A stretch of DNA of 64,000 nucleotides. Origin: Nocardioides sp. Root140. GTDB lineage: Bacteria > Actinomycetota > Actinomycetes > Propionibacteriales > Nocardioidaceae. Made by a program: the position numbers and the translations under genes. The stretch's first letter is position 1. Every line of letters starts with the position of its first letter. This document shows, in pieces, positions 8,533 through 16,756 of this stretch. Under the pieces are notes generated by a model, which had not been told where the DNA came from, made no database searches, and saw only the letters and a list, made by a program, of their open reading frames with translations. Where the stretch lies: assembly GCF_001426745.1 (NCBI RefSeq), contig NZ_LMFI01000010.1, positions 1,350,652-1,414,651 on the forward strand. Direction: 5' to 3'.

Positions 8533-9039
8533 CTACCGCGACACCTGGGCGTGCTCGTCGAGCACGGCCCGCAACGAGGCCAGTCCGCGCGACGCGTGGC
8601 TCTTCACCGTGCCCTCGCGGATCCCGAGCTCCTCGGCGGTCTCGGCCACGGAGAGTCCGAGCCAGTGCCGGAGCACCACGACGCGTCGTTGCATGGCCGG
8701 CAGCCGCCGCACCGCCGCGAGCAGGTCGGAGCGATCCTCCACCGGCAGCCCGGGCGCCGCCGCCGTGCGTTCCAGGTGATCGACACCGGTGGTCGCTCGC
8801 CGCCTCAGCCAGGGCCTGCGTCGGTCGTCGAGATCGGCGTTGACGATGATGCGGCGCGCGTAGGCCTCCTCGCGGCCCGCCTCGCGCACCTTCGACCACG
8901 ACAGGTAGAGCTTGACGAATGCGTCCTGCAGCACGTCTTCGGCGCGGTTGTCGTCGCCGCAGACGGCGTAGGCGATGCGCCGGAGCCGATCCTGGTGCGC
9001 GGCGACGAAGTCGACGTAGGAGGCGTCGCGCTCATTCAC
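8533..9039 (-). CDS. SigE-family ECF RNA polymerase sigma factor
   Basis: A 168-aa ECF sigma factor. Region 2 begins at ASYVDFVAAHQDRLRRIAYAVCGD, with AEDVLQDAFVKLYLSW; region 4 has LPAMQRRVVVLRHWLGLSVAETAEELGI followed by GTVKSHASRGLASL. It directs RNA polymerase to a small set of promoters. Its ATG overlaps the stop of the upstream membrane-protein gene (ATGA at 9036-9039), so it is the last gene of a three-gene operon (acetyltransferase, membrane protein, sigma). In this operon the putative anti-sigma precedes the sigma gene, the reverse of the commonest order. Confidence 0.85.
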   Translation of the reverse strand: MNERDASYVDFVAAHQDRLRRIAYAVCGDDNRAEDVLQDAFVKLYLSWSKVREAGREEAYARRIIVNADLDDRRRPWLRRRATTGVDHLERTAAAPGLPVEDRSDLLAAVRRLPAMQRRVVVLRHWLGLSVAETAEELGIREGTVKSHASRGLASLRAVLDEHAQVSR

Positions 9040-9998
9040 GAAAGGTCACCGCGTGCCCATTCGATGAAGGCTGCGAAATCGGGAGCCGAGTCGGCCGGCT
9101 CGTAGGCCTCGATCCAGTCGGTTCCGGCGACCACGAACCAGGTCTTCCCGGCCCAGCGCACCTCTGCCGCGGCGGAGCGCTTGGTGGTCCCGGCAAGGAC
9201 ATCCCCGCGCTGGCGCACGATCTCCACGCCCTGCCCCGGCTCCAGAACGTCGGAGCGGTCGCTCGCATACCCGACCAGGCGCGCGGCGAAGTCGGGTCGA
9301 CCCTGGTCGTGGGCCGTCACGTCGTCGACCCACAGCTCGAAGTCGTCGGTCCAACGACCGGGCTCGTCCATCTCCCCCACCGTGGCAGTTTCGGCGGTCC
9401 GGCTGACGATCACCCACACGACATCGCCCTTGAACGCCTCGGGTTCCATGGGCACCTCGGGCACGTCGAACTCGGCCTCGACGGCGTACGACACGAATGT
9501 CGGGTCGCCGTCGGTGTCACCAGGGTCCAGCGGGTCGATGACGGTGCGCCGTATGACCGCGTCGGGCGCGACCCACAGGCGTCCGTCGGGCGCGATGGCG
9601 ACCGGTCCGTGGTCTCCGTACTCCTCGGCCCAGCTCGGGATCTCGTCCGTGGTGTAGGCATCGACCCCCCTGACACCGTCCACGGCCTCGACCGGATTGG
9701 CCGGCGCCGGTGCCACGTAGTCGGGATCGGGCCCGAGGGTGCCCGGATCGGCGACCGCCGGCGCCCGCTCCCGCCCGACGCCGGACGCCGCAGGCTCCGC
9801 GTCCCTTTCATCGTCACCGCCGACCACTGCCGCGGCAGCGCCGCCGAGAGCGACCACCGAGGTGGACACCACGAGAGCGACTGCGATGCGGCGCCGGCGG
9901 ACTCGTTTCGCGGTGTGCAGGTAGTCGAGGGCTGGGGCCATCGGCAGGTTGCGCAGCGAGCGCTCCAGCTGGTGGGCGAGCTCGGTCTCTGTGGTCAT
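9036..9998 (-). CDS. Single-pass membrane protein, candidate anti-sigma factor
   Basis: A 320-aa protein with a short cytoplasmic N-terminus (about residues 1-36, ETELAHQLERSLRNLPMAPA and a basic RVRRRR stop-transfer patch), one transmembrane helix (about 38-60, IAVALVVSTSVVALGGAAAAVV) and a large extracytoplasmic domain with no recognised motif. The N-terminal helix with an adjacent SigE-type sigma gene, overlapping by 4 bp, suggests an anti-sigma partner, but no zinc-binding HxxxCxxC motif is present. That function is inferred from position only. The extracytoplasmic part is rich in Asp, Glu and Val and could sense envelope stress. Confidence 0.6.
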   Translation of the reverse strand: MTTETELAHQLERSLRNLPMAPALDYLHTAKRVRRRRIAVALVVSTSVVALGGAAAAVVGGDDERDAEPAASGVGRERAPAVADPGTLGPDPDYVAPAPANPVEAVDGVRGVDAYTTDEIPSWAEEYGDHGPVAIAPDGRLWVAPDAVIRRTVIDPLDPGDTDGDPTFVSYAVEAEFDVPEVPMEPEAFKGDVVWVIVSRTAETATVGEMDEPGRWTDDFELWVDDVTAHDQGRPDFAARLVGYASDRSDVLEPGQGVEIVRQRGDVLAGTTKRSAAAEVRWAGKTWFVVAGTDWIEAYEPADSAPDFAAFIEWARGDLS

Positions 9999-10573
9999 GC
10001 ACCCTCGACGGATCCGGGAGCCGTGGCGTTGTCACGGCGTGTCAGATTCTTTTCGTGCGGTTCGACGACCGGCCTGGACATCGCGACCCGCGGCCACCGG
10101 TCGAGACCGAGCTCGGCCTCGTGCACACGCACGCGTCGCAACTCGTCGCCCAGGTGGTCTGGGGCGAGCACGCGGAAGCCCAGTCGACGGTAGTAGGGAG
10201 CATTCCACGCCACCTCGGCGAAGGTGGTCAGGGTCAACGCAGTGAAGCCGTTGCGCCGAGCCCATGACGCCGCTTCCTCGATGAGCGCGCTGCCCAGCCG
10301 CCGGCCGGCATGGTCGGGGTGGACCGACACCTGCTCCACATGGCCCGCACCGTCGACGACATCGACGATCAGATAGGCCACGGGCCGGTCCATCTCGTCG
10401 GTGGCCACCCACGCCCGCGCCCCGTCGACGTACCCACGCAGGACGTCGACGGAGAGCGGCTCGTCGTCGGCGACGGCGGCCATCCCCACGGCACGGAACG
10501 CCTCGCCCGCGGCGCGTTCGATGGCGCGCAGGAGCGGCACGTCGTCAACGCGGGCCGGCCGGAGCACGCTCAC
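9995..10573 (-). CDS. GNAT family N-acetyltransferase
   Basis: A 192-aa GCN5-related acetyltransferase that transfers acetyl from acetyl-CoA to an amine. The acetyl-CoA pyrophosphate-binding motif is visible as VSVHPDHAGRRLGSALIEEA, followed by the conserved C-terminal AEVAWNAPYYRRLGFRVL. The acceptor is unknown. Its stop overlaps the start of the membrane-protein gene (ATGA at 9995-9998), and its start lies inside the 3' end of the DoxX gene (29-bp overlap), tying it into a longer operon. Confidence 0.85.
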   Translation of the reverse strand: MSVLRPARVDDVPLLRAIERAAGEAFRAVGMAAVADDEPLSVDVLRGYVDGARAWVATDEMDRPVAYLIVDVVDGAGHVEQVSVHPDHAGRRLGSALIEEAASWARRNGFTALTLTTFAEVAWNAPYYRRLGFRVLAPDHLGDELRRVRVHEAELGLDRWPRVAMSRPVVEPHEKNLTRRDNATAPGSVEGA

Positions 10574-11033
10574 CCTCCTCCACCTTGGTCTGCGACCAAT
10601 GATGACGTGCCACCAGTGCTGTCGCGGCGACGTAGACGATCTGCAGGATCGTCCGGGGCACCAGGTGGTCCGTCCATTCGGCGATCAGACCATGCGTCGC
10701 GGCATACACGTTGGCCGGGAACATCGCGACCATCAGCAGTCCGAGCGCTGCCGCGGCGGTGCCCGTCGTACGCCGCCACACCAGGCCGACGGCCCCGAGG
10801 AGCTCGAGCACGCCGGTCAGGGTGACCAGGGTTCCCGGGGACGGGAGCGACGGCGGCACCATGGCGATCAAGTCGTCGCGCATCCCGACGAAGTGAGCGC
10901 ATCCGGTGACCGTGAACATGGCCGCCAGGCCGAAACGCAGTGCGGACGGCCACGGCCGCGCGCCGGAGGGACCGCGCCCTCCGGCCAGCCTGACGGCCAC
11001 AGTGACGAGCACCAGGATCAACAGGGGAACCAT
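10545..11033 (-). CDS. DoxX-like membrane protein
   Basis: A 162-aa membrane protein with four predicted transmembrane helices (LLILVLVTVAVRLAGG; LRFGLAAMFTVTGCAHFVGM; LVTLTGVLELLGAVGLVWRR; AAALGLLMVAMFPANVYA). It has the DoxX-family signature of a first helix with FTGCAHF-like residues and a loop DDLIAMVPP. Members are linked to redox stress or quinone handling, but a precise role is not known. It overlaps the downstream acetyltransferase and follows the VOC gene by 78 bp, so the set from VOC to sigma probably forms one transcript or two closely linked ones. Confidence 0.75.
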   Translation of the reverse strand: MVPLLILVLVTVAVRLAGGRGPSGARPWPSALRFGLAAMFTVTGCAHFVGMRDDLIAMVPPSLPSPGTLVTLTGVLELLGAVGLVWRRTTGTAAAALGLLMVAMFPANVYAATHGLIAEWTDHLVPRTILQIVYVAATALVARHHWSQTKVEEGERAPAGPR

Positions 11034-11111
11034 GTCGCACCTGCTTTCTCAGTGTGTGTCGAACGGTCGTACGGCGGCGGTGCAGCACCTGGGCCTGCAC
11101 CACCGCCGGGA

Positions 11112-11513
11112 TCAGCCGGCGTACTGCGGGTCGGTCGGCGCCACCCACTGGACGAGCTGATAGACCACGCCGTTGGGGTCGGTCATCTGGAAGTAGCGTT
11201 CTCCCCACGGCTCGGTCTCGATCGGGGTGACGATCTCGACTCCCTGATCCTGCAGCTGCGCGTAGTCGGCGTCGATGTCGTCGACGGTGAAGACCACGAG
11301 CAAGCCGTCGGCACGGCCGGCAGCGGAGGCCGGCTTGAACGTCGGCAGGCCGGTGCGCAGGTAGATCAGGTTGAATCCGACCTCGGGGTGGGCCAGTGAG
11401 CAGAACCCGTCGGCAGCCATCGCCTCGGTGAAGCCCAGGTGCTTCTTGACCCAGGCGGCGGATGCCTCGACGTCGGGGACGTTGAGCGAGATCGCGGTGT
11501 CGGTGAATTTCAT
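11112..11513 (-). CDS. VOC family (glyoxalase/bleomycin resistance-like) protein
   Basis: A 133-aa vicinal-oxygen-chelate protein (FTDTAISLNVPDVEASAAWVKKHLGF at the start, GLLVVFTVDDIDADYAQLQDQGV and the terminal FQMTDPNGVVYQLVQW). I selected the ATG at 11513, which is preceded by AGGAGA; the open frame extends 15 codons further. It is divergent from a TetR regulator across a 116-bp region with a perfect operator-like palindrome, so it is the likely first target gene of that regulator. The substrate is unknown. Confidence 0.8.
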   Translation of the reverse strand: MKFTDTAISLNVPDVEASAAWVKKHLGFTEAMAADGFCSLAHPEVGFNLIYLRTGLPTFKPASAAGRADGLLVVFTVDDIDADYAQLQDQGVEIVTPIETEPWGERYFQMTDPNGVVYQLVQWVAPTDPQYAG

Positions 11514-11574
11514 GCGGTGGTCTCCTGTCGACTGTGCGTCGTGCGTGCCACGGCCCATCAGTCCGGGCCACTTT

Positions 11575-11600
11575 CATTGTACGCCGTACACCGTACAATG
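11575..11600. promoter_or_regulatory. Perfect operator-like palindrome between VOC and TetR genes
   Basis: CATTGTACG (11575-11583) and CGTACAATG (11592-11600) form a perfect 9-bp inverted repeat around an 8-bp spacer. GTAC recurs at 11579, 11586, 11593 and 11600, a strict 7-bp period. Each arm also contains TACAAT, a good -10 hexamer, one facing each gene; on the minus strand TTGTAC sits 18 bp upstream of its TACAAT. A dimer bound here would block both divergent promoters, as expected for TetR-family autorepression. Confidence 0.75.
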
Positions 11601-11629
11601 TACAACGTAAATGTGCAACAATCATTCCC

Positions 11630-12406
11630 ATGACCGAGAACAGCACCGGATCAGGGGAGCCCAGCCGCACGCTGGCGCTGCTGTGGGGCGAGCCGACAGA
11701 GGCGCCGCGACGCAAGGGCCCGGCGCGCTCCGTGACGGTCCCGCAGGTCGTCGACGCGGCGCTGCTGCTCGCGGACGAGCAAGGACTGGCGGCCGTCACG
11801 ATGCGCGCGGTGGCCGAGAAGGTCGGCGTCTCGGCGATGTCGGTCTACACCTACGTTCCGGGCAAGCCGGAGCTCCTCGACCTGATGGTCGACACCTGCT
11901 ACTTCCGGATGACCCGCAAGCCGTGGGGCAGGCTGGGTTGGCGCAAGCGGCTCGTCGCGGTCGCCGACGCCAACCGCGAGCTCCTCAGCGGGCATCCCTG
12001 GCTCACCGAGGTGGCCGCCCTGAGCCGCCCGCCTCTGGGGCCGGGCGTGATGGCGAAGTACGAGCACGAGCTGGCGGCCTTCGACGACACCGGGCTGTCA
12101 GAGGTCGACATCGACGCCGGCCTGGCCTACCTGCTCGGCTTCGTCCAGAGCCACTGCCGGTCGGCACACGACGCCGCACGGTCGACGACCGACACCGCGA
12201 TGAGCGACGCCGAGTGGTGGGGCGCCAACCAAGCGGTGCTGGCCCGTGTGTTCGACGCCGAGGCGTACCCCCGCGCCGTACGCATCGGCTCCGCGGCCGG
12301 TGAGGCCCAGGGCAGCGCATGGGCCGCCGACCACGCCTGGAAGTTCGGCCTGGCGCGCACGCTCGACGGCCTGGCCGCGTTGATCGGCGACGATGCCTCG
12401 GCGTGA
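11630..12406 (+). CDS. TetR/AcrR family transcriptional regulator (TetR_C-type C-terminal domain)
   Basis: A 258-aa regulator. The helix-turn-helix lies at about residues 45-75 (VDAALLLADEQGLAAVTMRAVAEKVGVSAMSVYTYVPGK). The C-terminal domain with ELLDLMVDTCYFRM and WWGANQAVLARVFD resembles the tetracycline-repressor-like C-terminal family common in actinobacteria. The ATG at 11630 is used because the upstream frame crosses the operator; no clear Shine-Dalgarno is present. It probably represses itself and the divergent VOC/DoxX operon through the palindrome at 11575-11600. Confidence 0.85.
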   Translation: MTENSTGSGEPSRTLALLWGEPTEAPRRKGPARSVTVPQVVDAALLLADEQGLAAVTMRAVAEKVGVSAMSVYTYVPGKPELLDLMVDTCYFRMTRKPWGRLGWRKRLVAVADANRELLSGHPWLTEVAALSRPPLGPGVMAKYEHELAAFDDTGLSEVDIDAGLAYLLGFVQSHCRSAHDAARSTTDTAMSDAEWWGANQAVLARVFDAEAYPRAVRIGSAAGEAQGSAWAADHAWKFGLARTLDGLAALIGDDASA

Positions 12407-12434
12407 GGCACCCCGCGTTGATAGGTTGCGCCCT

Positions 12435-12887
12435 GTGACCGCGACAGGACCCGAGCCAGCCCAGCCGCTCACTTCCGAGGAGGTCGAGCTGACCGAGTGT
12501 GCGCGCGACACGATCGACCGCGCGACGGACGCCGGGCCGGACGAGGACGGCATACACACCATGGGTGCCGCCGTGCGAAGCGCCGACGGGCGCATGTTCA
12601 GCGGCGTCAACCTCTATCACTTCACCGGTGGACCGTGCGCTGAGCTGGTCGCCCTCGGCAGCGCTCGCGCGGCCGGAGCGACCGAGATCACCCACATCGT
12701 CGCGGTCGGCAACCACGGCCGTGGGCCGATCGGTCCGTGCGGCCGTGATCGCCAGATCCTCTTCGACCATTACCCGCAGATCCGGGTGATCCTGCCGACC
12801 CCCGACGGGGTGCGGAGCGTCGCGATCTCCGACCTGATCCCGTTCGCCACCGCGTGGTCCCTCGAGGACGGATCCACCACGGCCTGA
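12435..12887 (+). CDS. Cytidine deaminase-like zinc hydrolase (blasticidin-deaminase-like)
   Basis: A protein of about 150 aa with the zinc/proton-relay signature of the CDA fold: PCAE in HFTGGPCAELVALGSARAAG and the downstream PCGRDRQ pair of ligands. It would hydrolytically deaminate a cytosine-type base or nucleoside; blasticidin-S deaminases and short CDAs share this layout. I give the GTG at 12435, just past the end of the TetR gene; an ATG at 12393 in the same frame overlaps that gene by 14 bp and is possible. It follows TetR in the same direction and may be read through from it. Confidence 0.75.
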   Translation: MTATGPEPAQPLTSEEVELTECARDTIDRATDAGPDEDGIHTMGAAVRSADGRMFSGVNLYHFTGGPCAELVALGSARAAGATEITHIVAVGNHGRGPIGPCGRDRQILFDHYPQIRVILPTPDGVRSVAISDLIPFATAWSLEDGSTTA

Positions 12888-12918
12888 CCGGACCTGCGGG
12901 TGTGTGCCCGTGATCGCC

Positions 12919-14565
12919 TCAGCCGGTCACGCCGGACGGCACCCGCTGGAGGATCCCTGCGATGTCGATGCCACGCGGCAGGGTGCCGAAGGCGATCCCC
13001 CACTCACCACCCAGTCGCGAGGCGACGAACGCGTCGGCGATCGCGGGCGTGCTGTGCCTCACCACCAGGCTGGCCTGGAAGACCAGGGCCAGCCGTTCGA
13101 CGAGACGTCGCGCGCCGAACTCAAGATCGGCCTGGTCCACCCCGTCGACCCGTAGGTCACGCTCGAGGTCCGAGATGGCCGCGTCCAGGCGACGGTCGCC
13201 CCCCGAAGCCAGGTGCAGCTCGCCGAGGAACGCCTCGACGGTCTCGGGCTGCCGGCGGATCGCGCGCAGCACGTCAAGGGCAGCGACGTTGCCGGCGCCT
13301 TCCCAGATCGACTGGAGCGGCGCCTCGCGGTAGAGCCGTGGCATTCCGGAGTTCTCGATGTAGCCGTTGCCGCCCAGGCACTCCAGCGCCTCACCGACCA
13401 CTGCCTGGGCGCGCTTGCACACCCAGTACTTGATCACGGCCAGGCCGAGCCGGCGCACGTTCGCCTCCGACTCCGAGGTCTCCGCACGATCGGTGGCACC
13501 GCCCAGGCGCATCAGGGCAGTGACCGCGGCCTCCGACTCCAGGGTCAGGTCGGCCAACACGTTGCGCATCAGGGGCTGCTCGATCAGCCGGTTGCCGAAC
13601 GCGCTGCGGTGCTGCGCGTGGTGGACGGCGCGCATCAGGCCCTTGCGCATGAAGGCGGTGCTCATGGCGACGCAGTTGAGGCGGGTGAAGTTCACCATCT
13701 CCATGATCGCCCGTACGCCGCGGCCCTCTTCGCCGACCAGCCAGCCCGTGGCGCCGTGGTACTCGATCTCGGCCGAGGCGTTCGACCGGTTGCCGAGCTT
13801 GTCCTTGAGCCGCTCCAGACGAATCGGGTTCCGGCTGTCGTCAGGCAGCACCCGCGGCAGGAACAGGCAGGAGAGACCGGACTCGGTCTGCACCAGCGTG
13901 AGGAAGGCGTCGCACATCGGAGCCGAGGTGAACCACTTGTGGCCGAACACCTCAAAGGTGCCGTCCGGGCGTTCGGCGGCGGTGGAGATGTTGGCGCGCG
14001 CGTCCGAACCTCCCTGCCGCTCGGTCATCGACATGCCGAAGACCAGACCGGGTTTCGTGTCGAGCGCGCGGAGCTTCGGGTCGTAGTGCTTCGTACCGAG
14101 CTGGGTTGAATACGCCTGGTCGAGCTTGGGTGCGTGGCGCAGGGTCGGCACGGCGGCGTACGACATGCCGATGGGACACATGTGACCCGACTCGGCCTGT
14201 CCCCAGATGAACGACTTGGCGGTGCGCGCCGCGTGCGTGCCCGGCCGGTCGTCGAACCACGGGGCAGCGTTGAGGCCGAACTCGCAGGCCTTCGACATCA
14301 GCGAGTGGTACGCCGGGTGGTACTCGATCTCGTCGATCCGGTGCCCCACCGAGTCGTAACGGTGCAGGATCGGCTCGTTCTCGTTGGCCAGACGGCCCCA
14401 CTCCTGCACTTCGTGGCTGCCGGCCGCCCGGCCGACCTCGGTGAGGTCGTCAAGGGCCCATTCTGCTCCTTCGCGGACCATTCCCTCACGCAGTGCCGGG
14501 TCGGCGGAGACGTCGTAGTCGATCAGCTCCGGCACCTGGTTGATGACGTCGTTGCCCTTGATCAT
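12919..14565 (-). CDS. AidB-like acyl-CoA dehydrogenase
   Basis: A 548-aa flavoprotein, close in length to E. coli AidB (541 aa), with a longer N-terminal domain than ordinary acyl-CoA dehydrogenases (VINQVPELIDYDVSADPALR). Landmarks are the FAD-contact region GMSMTERQGGSDARAN, the substrate-cap segment KWFTSAPMCDAFLTL, the arginine-rich AFGNRLIEQPLMRNVLADL and the terminal YREAPLQSIWEGAGN. AidB itself binds DNA and protects against alkylation. In this setting, last in a CoA-catabolism cluster, a real dehydrogenase role is equally possible. The ATG at 14565 has AAGGAG 7 nt upstream. Confidence 0.8.
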   Translation of the reverse strand: MIKGNDVINQVPELIDYDVSADPALREGMVREGAEWALDDLTEVGRAAGSHEVQEWGRLANENEPILHRYDSVGHRIDEIEYHPAYHSLMSKACEFGLNAAPWFDDRPGTHAARTAKSFIWGQAESGHMCPIGMSYAAVPTLRHAPKLDQAYSTQLGTKHYDPKLRALDTKPGLVFGMSMTERQGGSDARANISTAAERPDGTFEVFGHKWFTSAPMCDAFLTLVQTESGLSCLFLPRVLPDDSRNPIRLERLKDKLGNRSNASAEIEYHGATGWLVGEEGRGVRAIMEMVNFTRLNCVAMSTAFMRKGLMRAVHHAQHRSAFGNRLIEQPLMRNVLADLTLESEAAVTALMRLGGATDRAETSESEANVRRLGLAVIKYWVCKRAQAVVGEALECLGGNGYIENSGMPRLYREAPLQSIWEGAGNVAALDVLRAIRRQPETVEAFLGELHLASGGDRRLDAAISDLERDLRVDGVDQADLEFGARRLVERLALVFQASLVVRHSTPAIADAFVASRLGGEWGIAFGTLPRGIDIAGILQRVPSGVTG

Positions 14566-14569
14566 GGCC

Positions 14570-15559
14570 CTACTCCTTGTTCGCGTGGTGCGGTCGGCGG
14601 TCACCTAGAAGGTGAAGGCGTGCGGCGTGGTACTCGTCGGCCAGTCGATCGACCAGGGCGGCGGCCGGCCCGACGGCGTTGACCACGCCGATGCCCTGCC
14701 CCGAGCCCCAGACCTGGCTCCACGCCTTGGCCTTGCTGGTTCCGTCGGACCAGCTCATGGTGGCCCGGTCCTCCTCGGCGAGGCGGTCGGGATCGAGGCC
14801 CGAAGCCTCGATGCTGCCGCGCAGGTAGTTGCCCGGCACCCCGGTGAACAGGTCGGAGTGCACGATGTCGGATGCGCCCGAGTCCACGACCATCCGCTTG
14901 TAGCGGTCACCGGCGAGCGCCTCATGGGTCGCGATGAATGCGGAGCCCACGTAGGCGAGATCGGCCCCGGCAGCCTGCGCTGCCAGCACCGAACGGCCGT
15001 GGGCGATGGCACCCGAGAGCACCAAGGGACCGTCGAACCAGGTGCGGATCTCCTGCACCAGCGCGAACGGCGACTGGGAGCCGCCGTGTCCGCCGGCACC
15101 CGCGGCGACGGCGATCAACCCGTCGGCGCCCTTCGCCACGGCCTTGCGCGCGAACCCGTCGTGGATCACGTCGTGCAGCACGATGCCGCCGTAGGCGTGC
15201 ACGGCCTCGTTCACCTCGGAGCGCGCACCCAGCGAGGTGATCACGATCGGCACCTCGTGACGCACGACGGTCTCGAGGTCGGCCTCGAGCCGGGCGTTGG
15301 TGCGGTGCACGATCAGGTTCACGGCGTACGGCGCAGCTGGCGCCTCCGGGTGATTGGCGTCGTGCTTGGCCAGCGCGTCGGTGATGGTGGTCAGCCACTC
15401 CTCGAGCAGCTCCTGGGGCCGCGCGTTGAGCGACGGGAACGATCCGACCACCCCAGAGGCGCACTGGGCGATCACCAGGTCGGGCCCGGAGACGGTGAAC
15501 ATCGGTGAGGCGACGACCGGCAGTCGCAGCCGGTCACGCAGGATCGGGGGGAGGCTCAT
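14570..15559 (-). CDS. Nitronate monooxygenase / 2-nitropropane dioxygenase-like flavoprotein
   Basis: A 329-aa FMN-dependent TIM-barrel protein: PVVASPMFTVSGPDLVIAQCASGVVGSFP at the start, GADGLIAVAAGAGGHGGSQSPFALVQEI for the phosphate-binding loop and catalytic histidine region, and VLSGAIAHGRSVLAAQAAGADLAYVGSAF. The family includes nitronate monooxygenases and FabK-like enoyl reductases. Inside a beta-oxidation cluster a flavin-linked enoyl-CoA or related step is as likely as nitronate detoxification. The start (ATG 15559) overlaps the thiolase stop by 4 bp. Confidence 0.8.
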   Translation of the reverse strand: MSLPPILRDRLRLPVVASPMFTVSGPDLVIAQCASGVVGSFPSLNARPQELLEEWLTTITDALAKHDANHPEAPAAPYAVNLIVHRTNARLEADLETVVRHEVPIVITSLGARSEVNEAVHAYGGIVLHDVIHDGFARKAVAKGADGLIAVAAGAGGHGGSQSPFALVQEIRTWFDGPLVLSGAIAHGRSVLAAQAAGADLAYVGSAFIATHEALAGDRYKRMVVDSGASDIVHSDLFTGVPGNYLRGSIEASGLDPDRLAEEDRATMSWSDGTSKAKAWSQVWGSGQGIGVVNAVGPAAALVDRLADEYHAARLHLLGDRRPHHANKE

Positions 15560-16719
15560 GACTCGGCCGCCAGGTTCTCGAAGATCGTCGCGTTGGCCAG
15601 GCCGCCGGCCTCGCACATGGTCTGCAGGCCGTAGCGCAGGCCCTCGTCGCGCAGGTGGTGCACGAGCGTCGTGGCGATCCGGGCACCGGAGCCGCCGAGC
15701 GGGTGGCCCAGCGCGATGGCACCACCCAGCGGGTTGACCAGGTCAGCCCGAGCACCGGTCGCGTCGAGCCACGCACCGACGACGCTGGCGAACGCCTCGT
15801 TCACCTCGAACGCGCCGATGTCGGCCAGCTCGAGCCCGGCCAGCTTCAACGCCTTCGCGGTCGCCGGGATCGGTGCGCCCAGCATGGTGACCGGGTCGTC
15901 TCCGACCACGGTAGCCGTGTGCACGCGGGCGATCGGGTCCAGGCCGAGCGCACGGGCCTTCTCACTCGTCATCACCAACAGCGCGGCGGCGCCGTCGGAG
16001 ATCTGCGACGCGTTGCCCGCGGTGACCCTGCCGTCTTCCTCGAATGCCGGCTTCAACCCGGCCAACGACTCCAGCGTCGACTCGCGTCGTACGCCCTCGT
16101 CCTCGGAGAGCGTCGACCCGTCGGGCAGCTCCACCGGCGCGATCTGCTTGACGAAGCGGCCGTCGTCGATGGCCCGCGCCGCTCGACGGTGCGACTCCAG
16201 GCTGTAGGCGTCGAGCTGCTCCCGGCTCAGGTCGTGGCGACGGGCGAGGATCTCCGCGCCGGTGCCCTGGTTGAACGCGAAGTCGTCGTACCTGGCGCGC
16301 ATGAGAGGCCCGAACGGCTGGCCCGGACCGGCGTTCCTTGCCGAACCCATCGGCACGCGGCTCATCGACTCGACGCCACCAGCGACGACCACGTCGGCGT
16401 GACCGGCGATGACCGTCGCGGCCGCGAAGTGAAGTGCCTGCTGGCTCGACCCGCACTGCCGGTCGATGGTGGTGCCGGGGACATGCTCGGGCCAACCTGC
16501 GGCGAGCACGGCGTTGCGACCGACGTTGGCGGACTGCTCGCCGACCTGGCCGACGCAGCCCCACATGACGTCGTCGACGAGGGAGAGGTCGATGCCGGAG
16601 CGCTCGGCGAGGGCGTGCAGCACCGCTGCGGAGAGGTCGACGGGGTGGGTCTCGGCGAGGGCGCCCTTACGGCGACCGATGGGAGTGCGAACTGCTTCGA
16701 CGATGACTGCGTCACGCAT
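15556..16719 (-). CDS. Acetyl-CoA C-acyltransferase (thiolase)
   Basis: A 387-aa thiolase that cleaves a 3-ketoacyl-CoA with CoA (or condenses in reverse). The nucleophilic Cys is residue 89 in TIDRQCGSSQQALHFA; the catalytic His is in GHPLGGSGAR and the second Cys in TMCEAGGLANA, in place of the more usual CxGxG form. The ATG at 16719 is preceded by GGAAGGA. It would perform the final thiolytic step for the cluster's acyl-CoA pathway and is translationally coupled to the nitronate-monooxygenase-like gene. Confidence 0.9.
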   Translation of the reverse strand: MRDAVIVEAVRTPIGRRKGALAETHPVDLSAAVLHALAERSGIDLSLVDDVMWGCVGQVGEQSANVGRNAVLAAGWPEHVPGTTIDRQCGSSQQALHFAAATVIAGHADVVVAGGVESMSRVPMGSARNAGPGQPFGPLMRARYDDFAFNQGTGAEILARRHDLSREQLDAYSLESHRRAARAIDDGRFVKQIAPVELPDGSTLSEDEGVRRESTLESLAGLKPAFEEDGRVTAGNASQISDGAAALLVMTSEKARALGLDPIARVHTATVVGDDPVTMLGAPIPATAKALKLAGLELADIGAFEVNEAFASVVGAWLDATGARADLVNPLGGAIALGHPLGGSGARIATTLVHHLRDEGLRYGLQTMCEAGGLANATIFENLAAES

Positions 16720-16756
16720 GCGAAGTCCTTCCGTGGTGGGGATGTGGGGAGACTGG

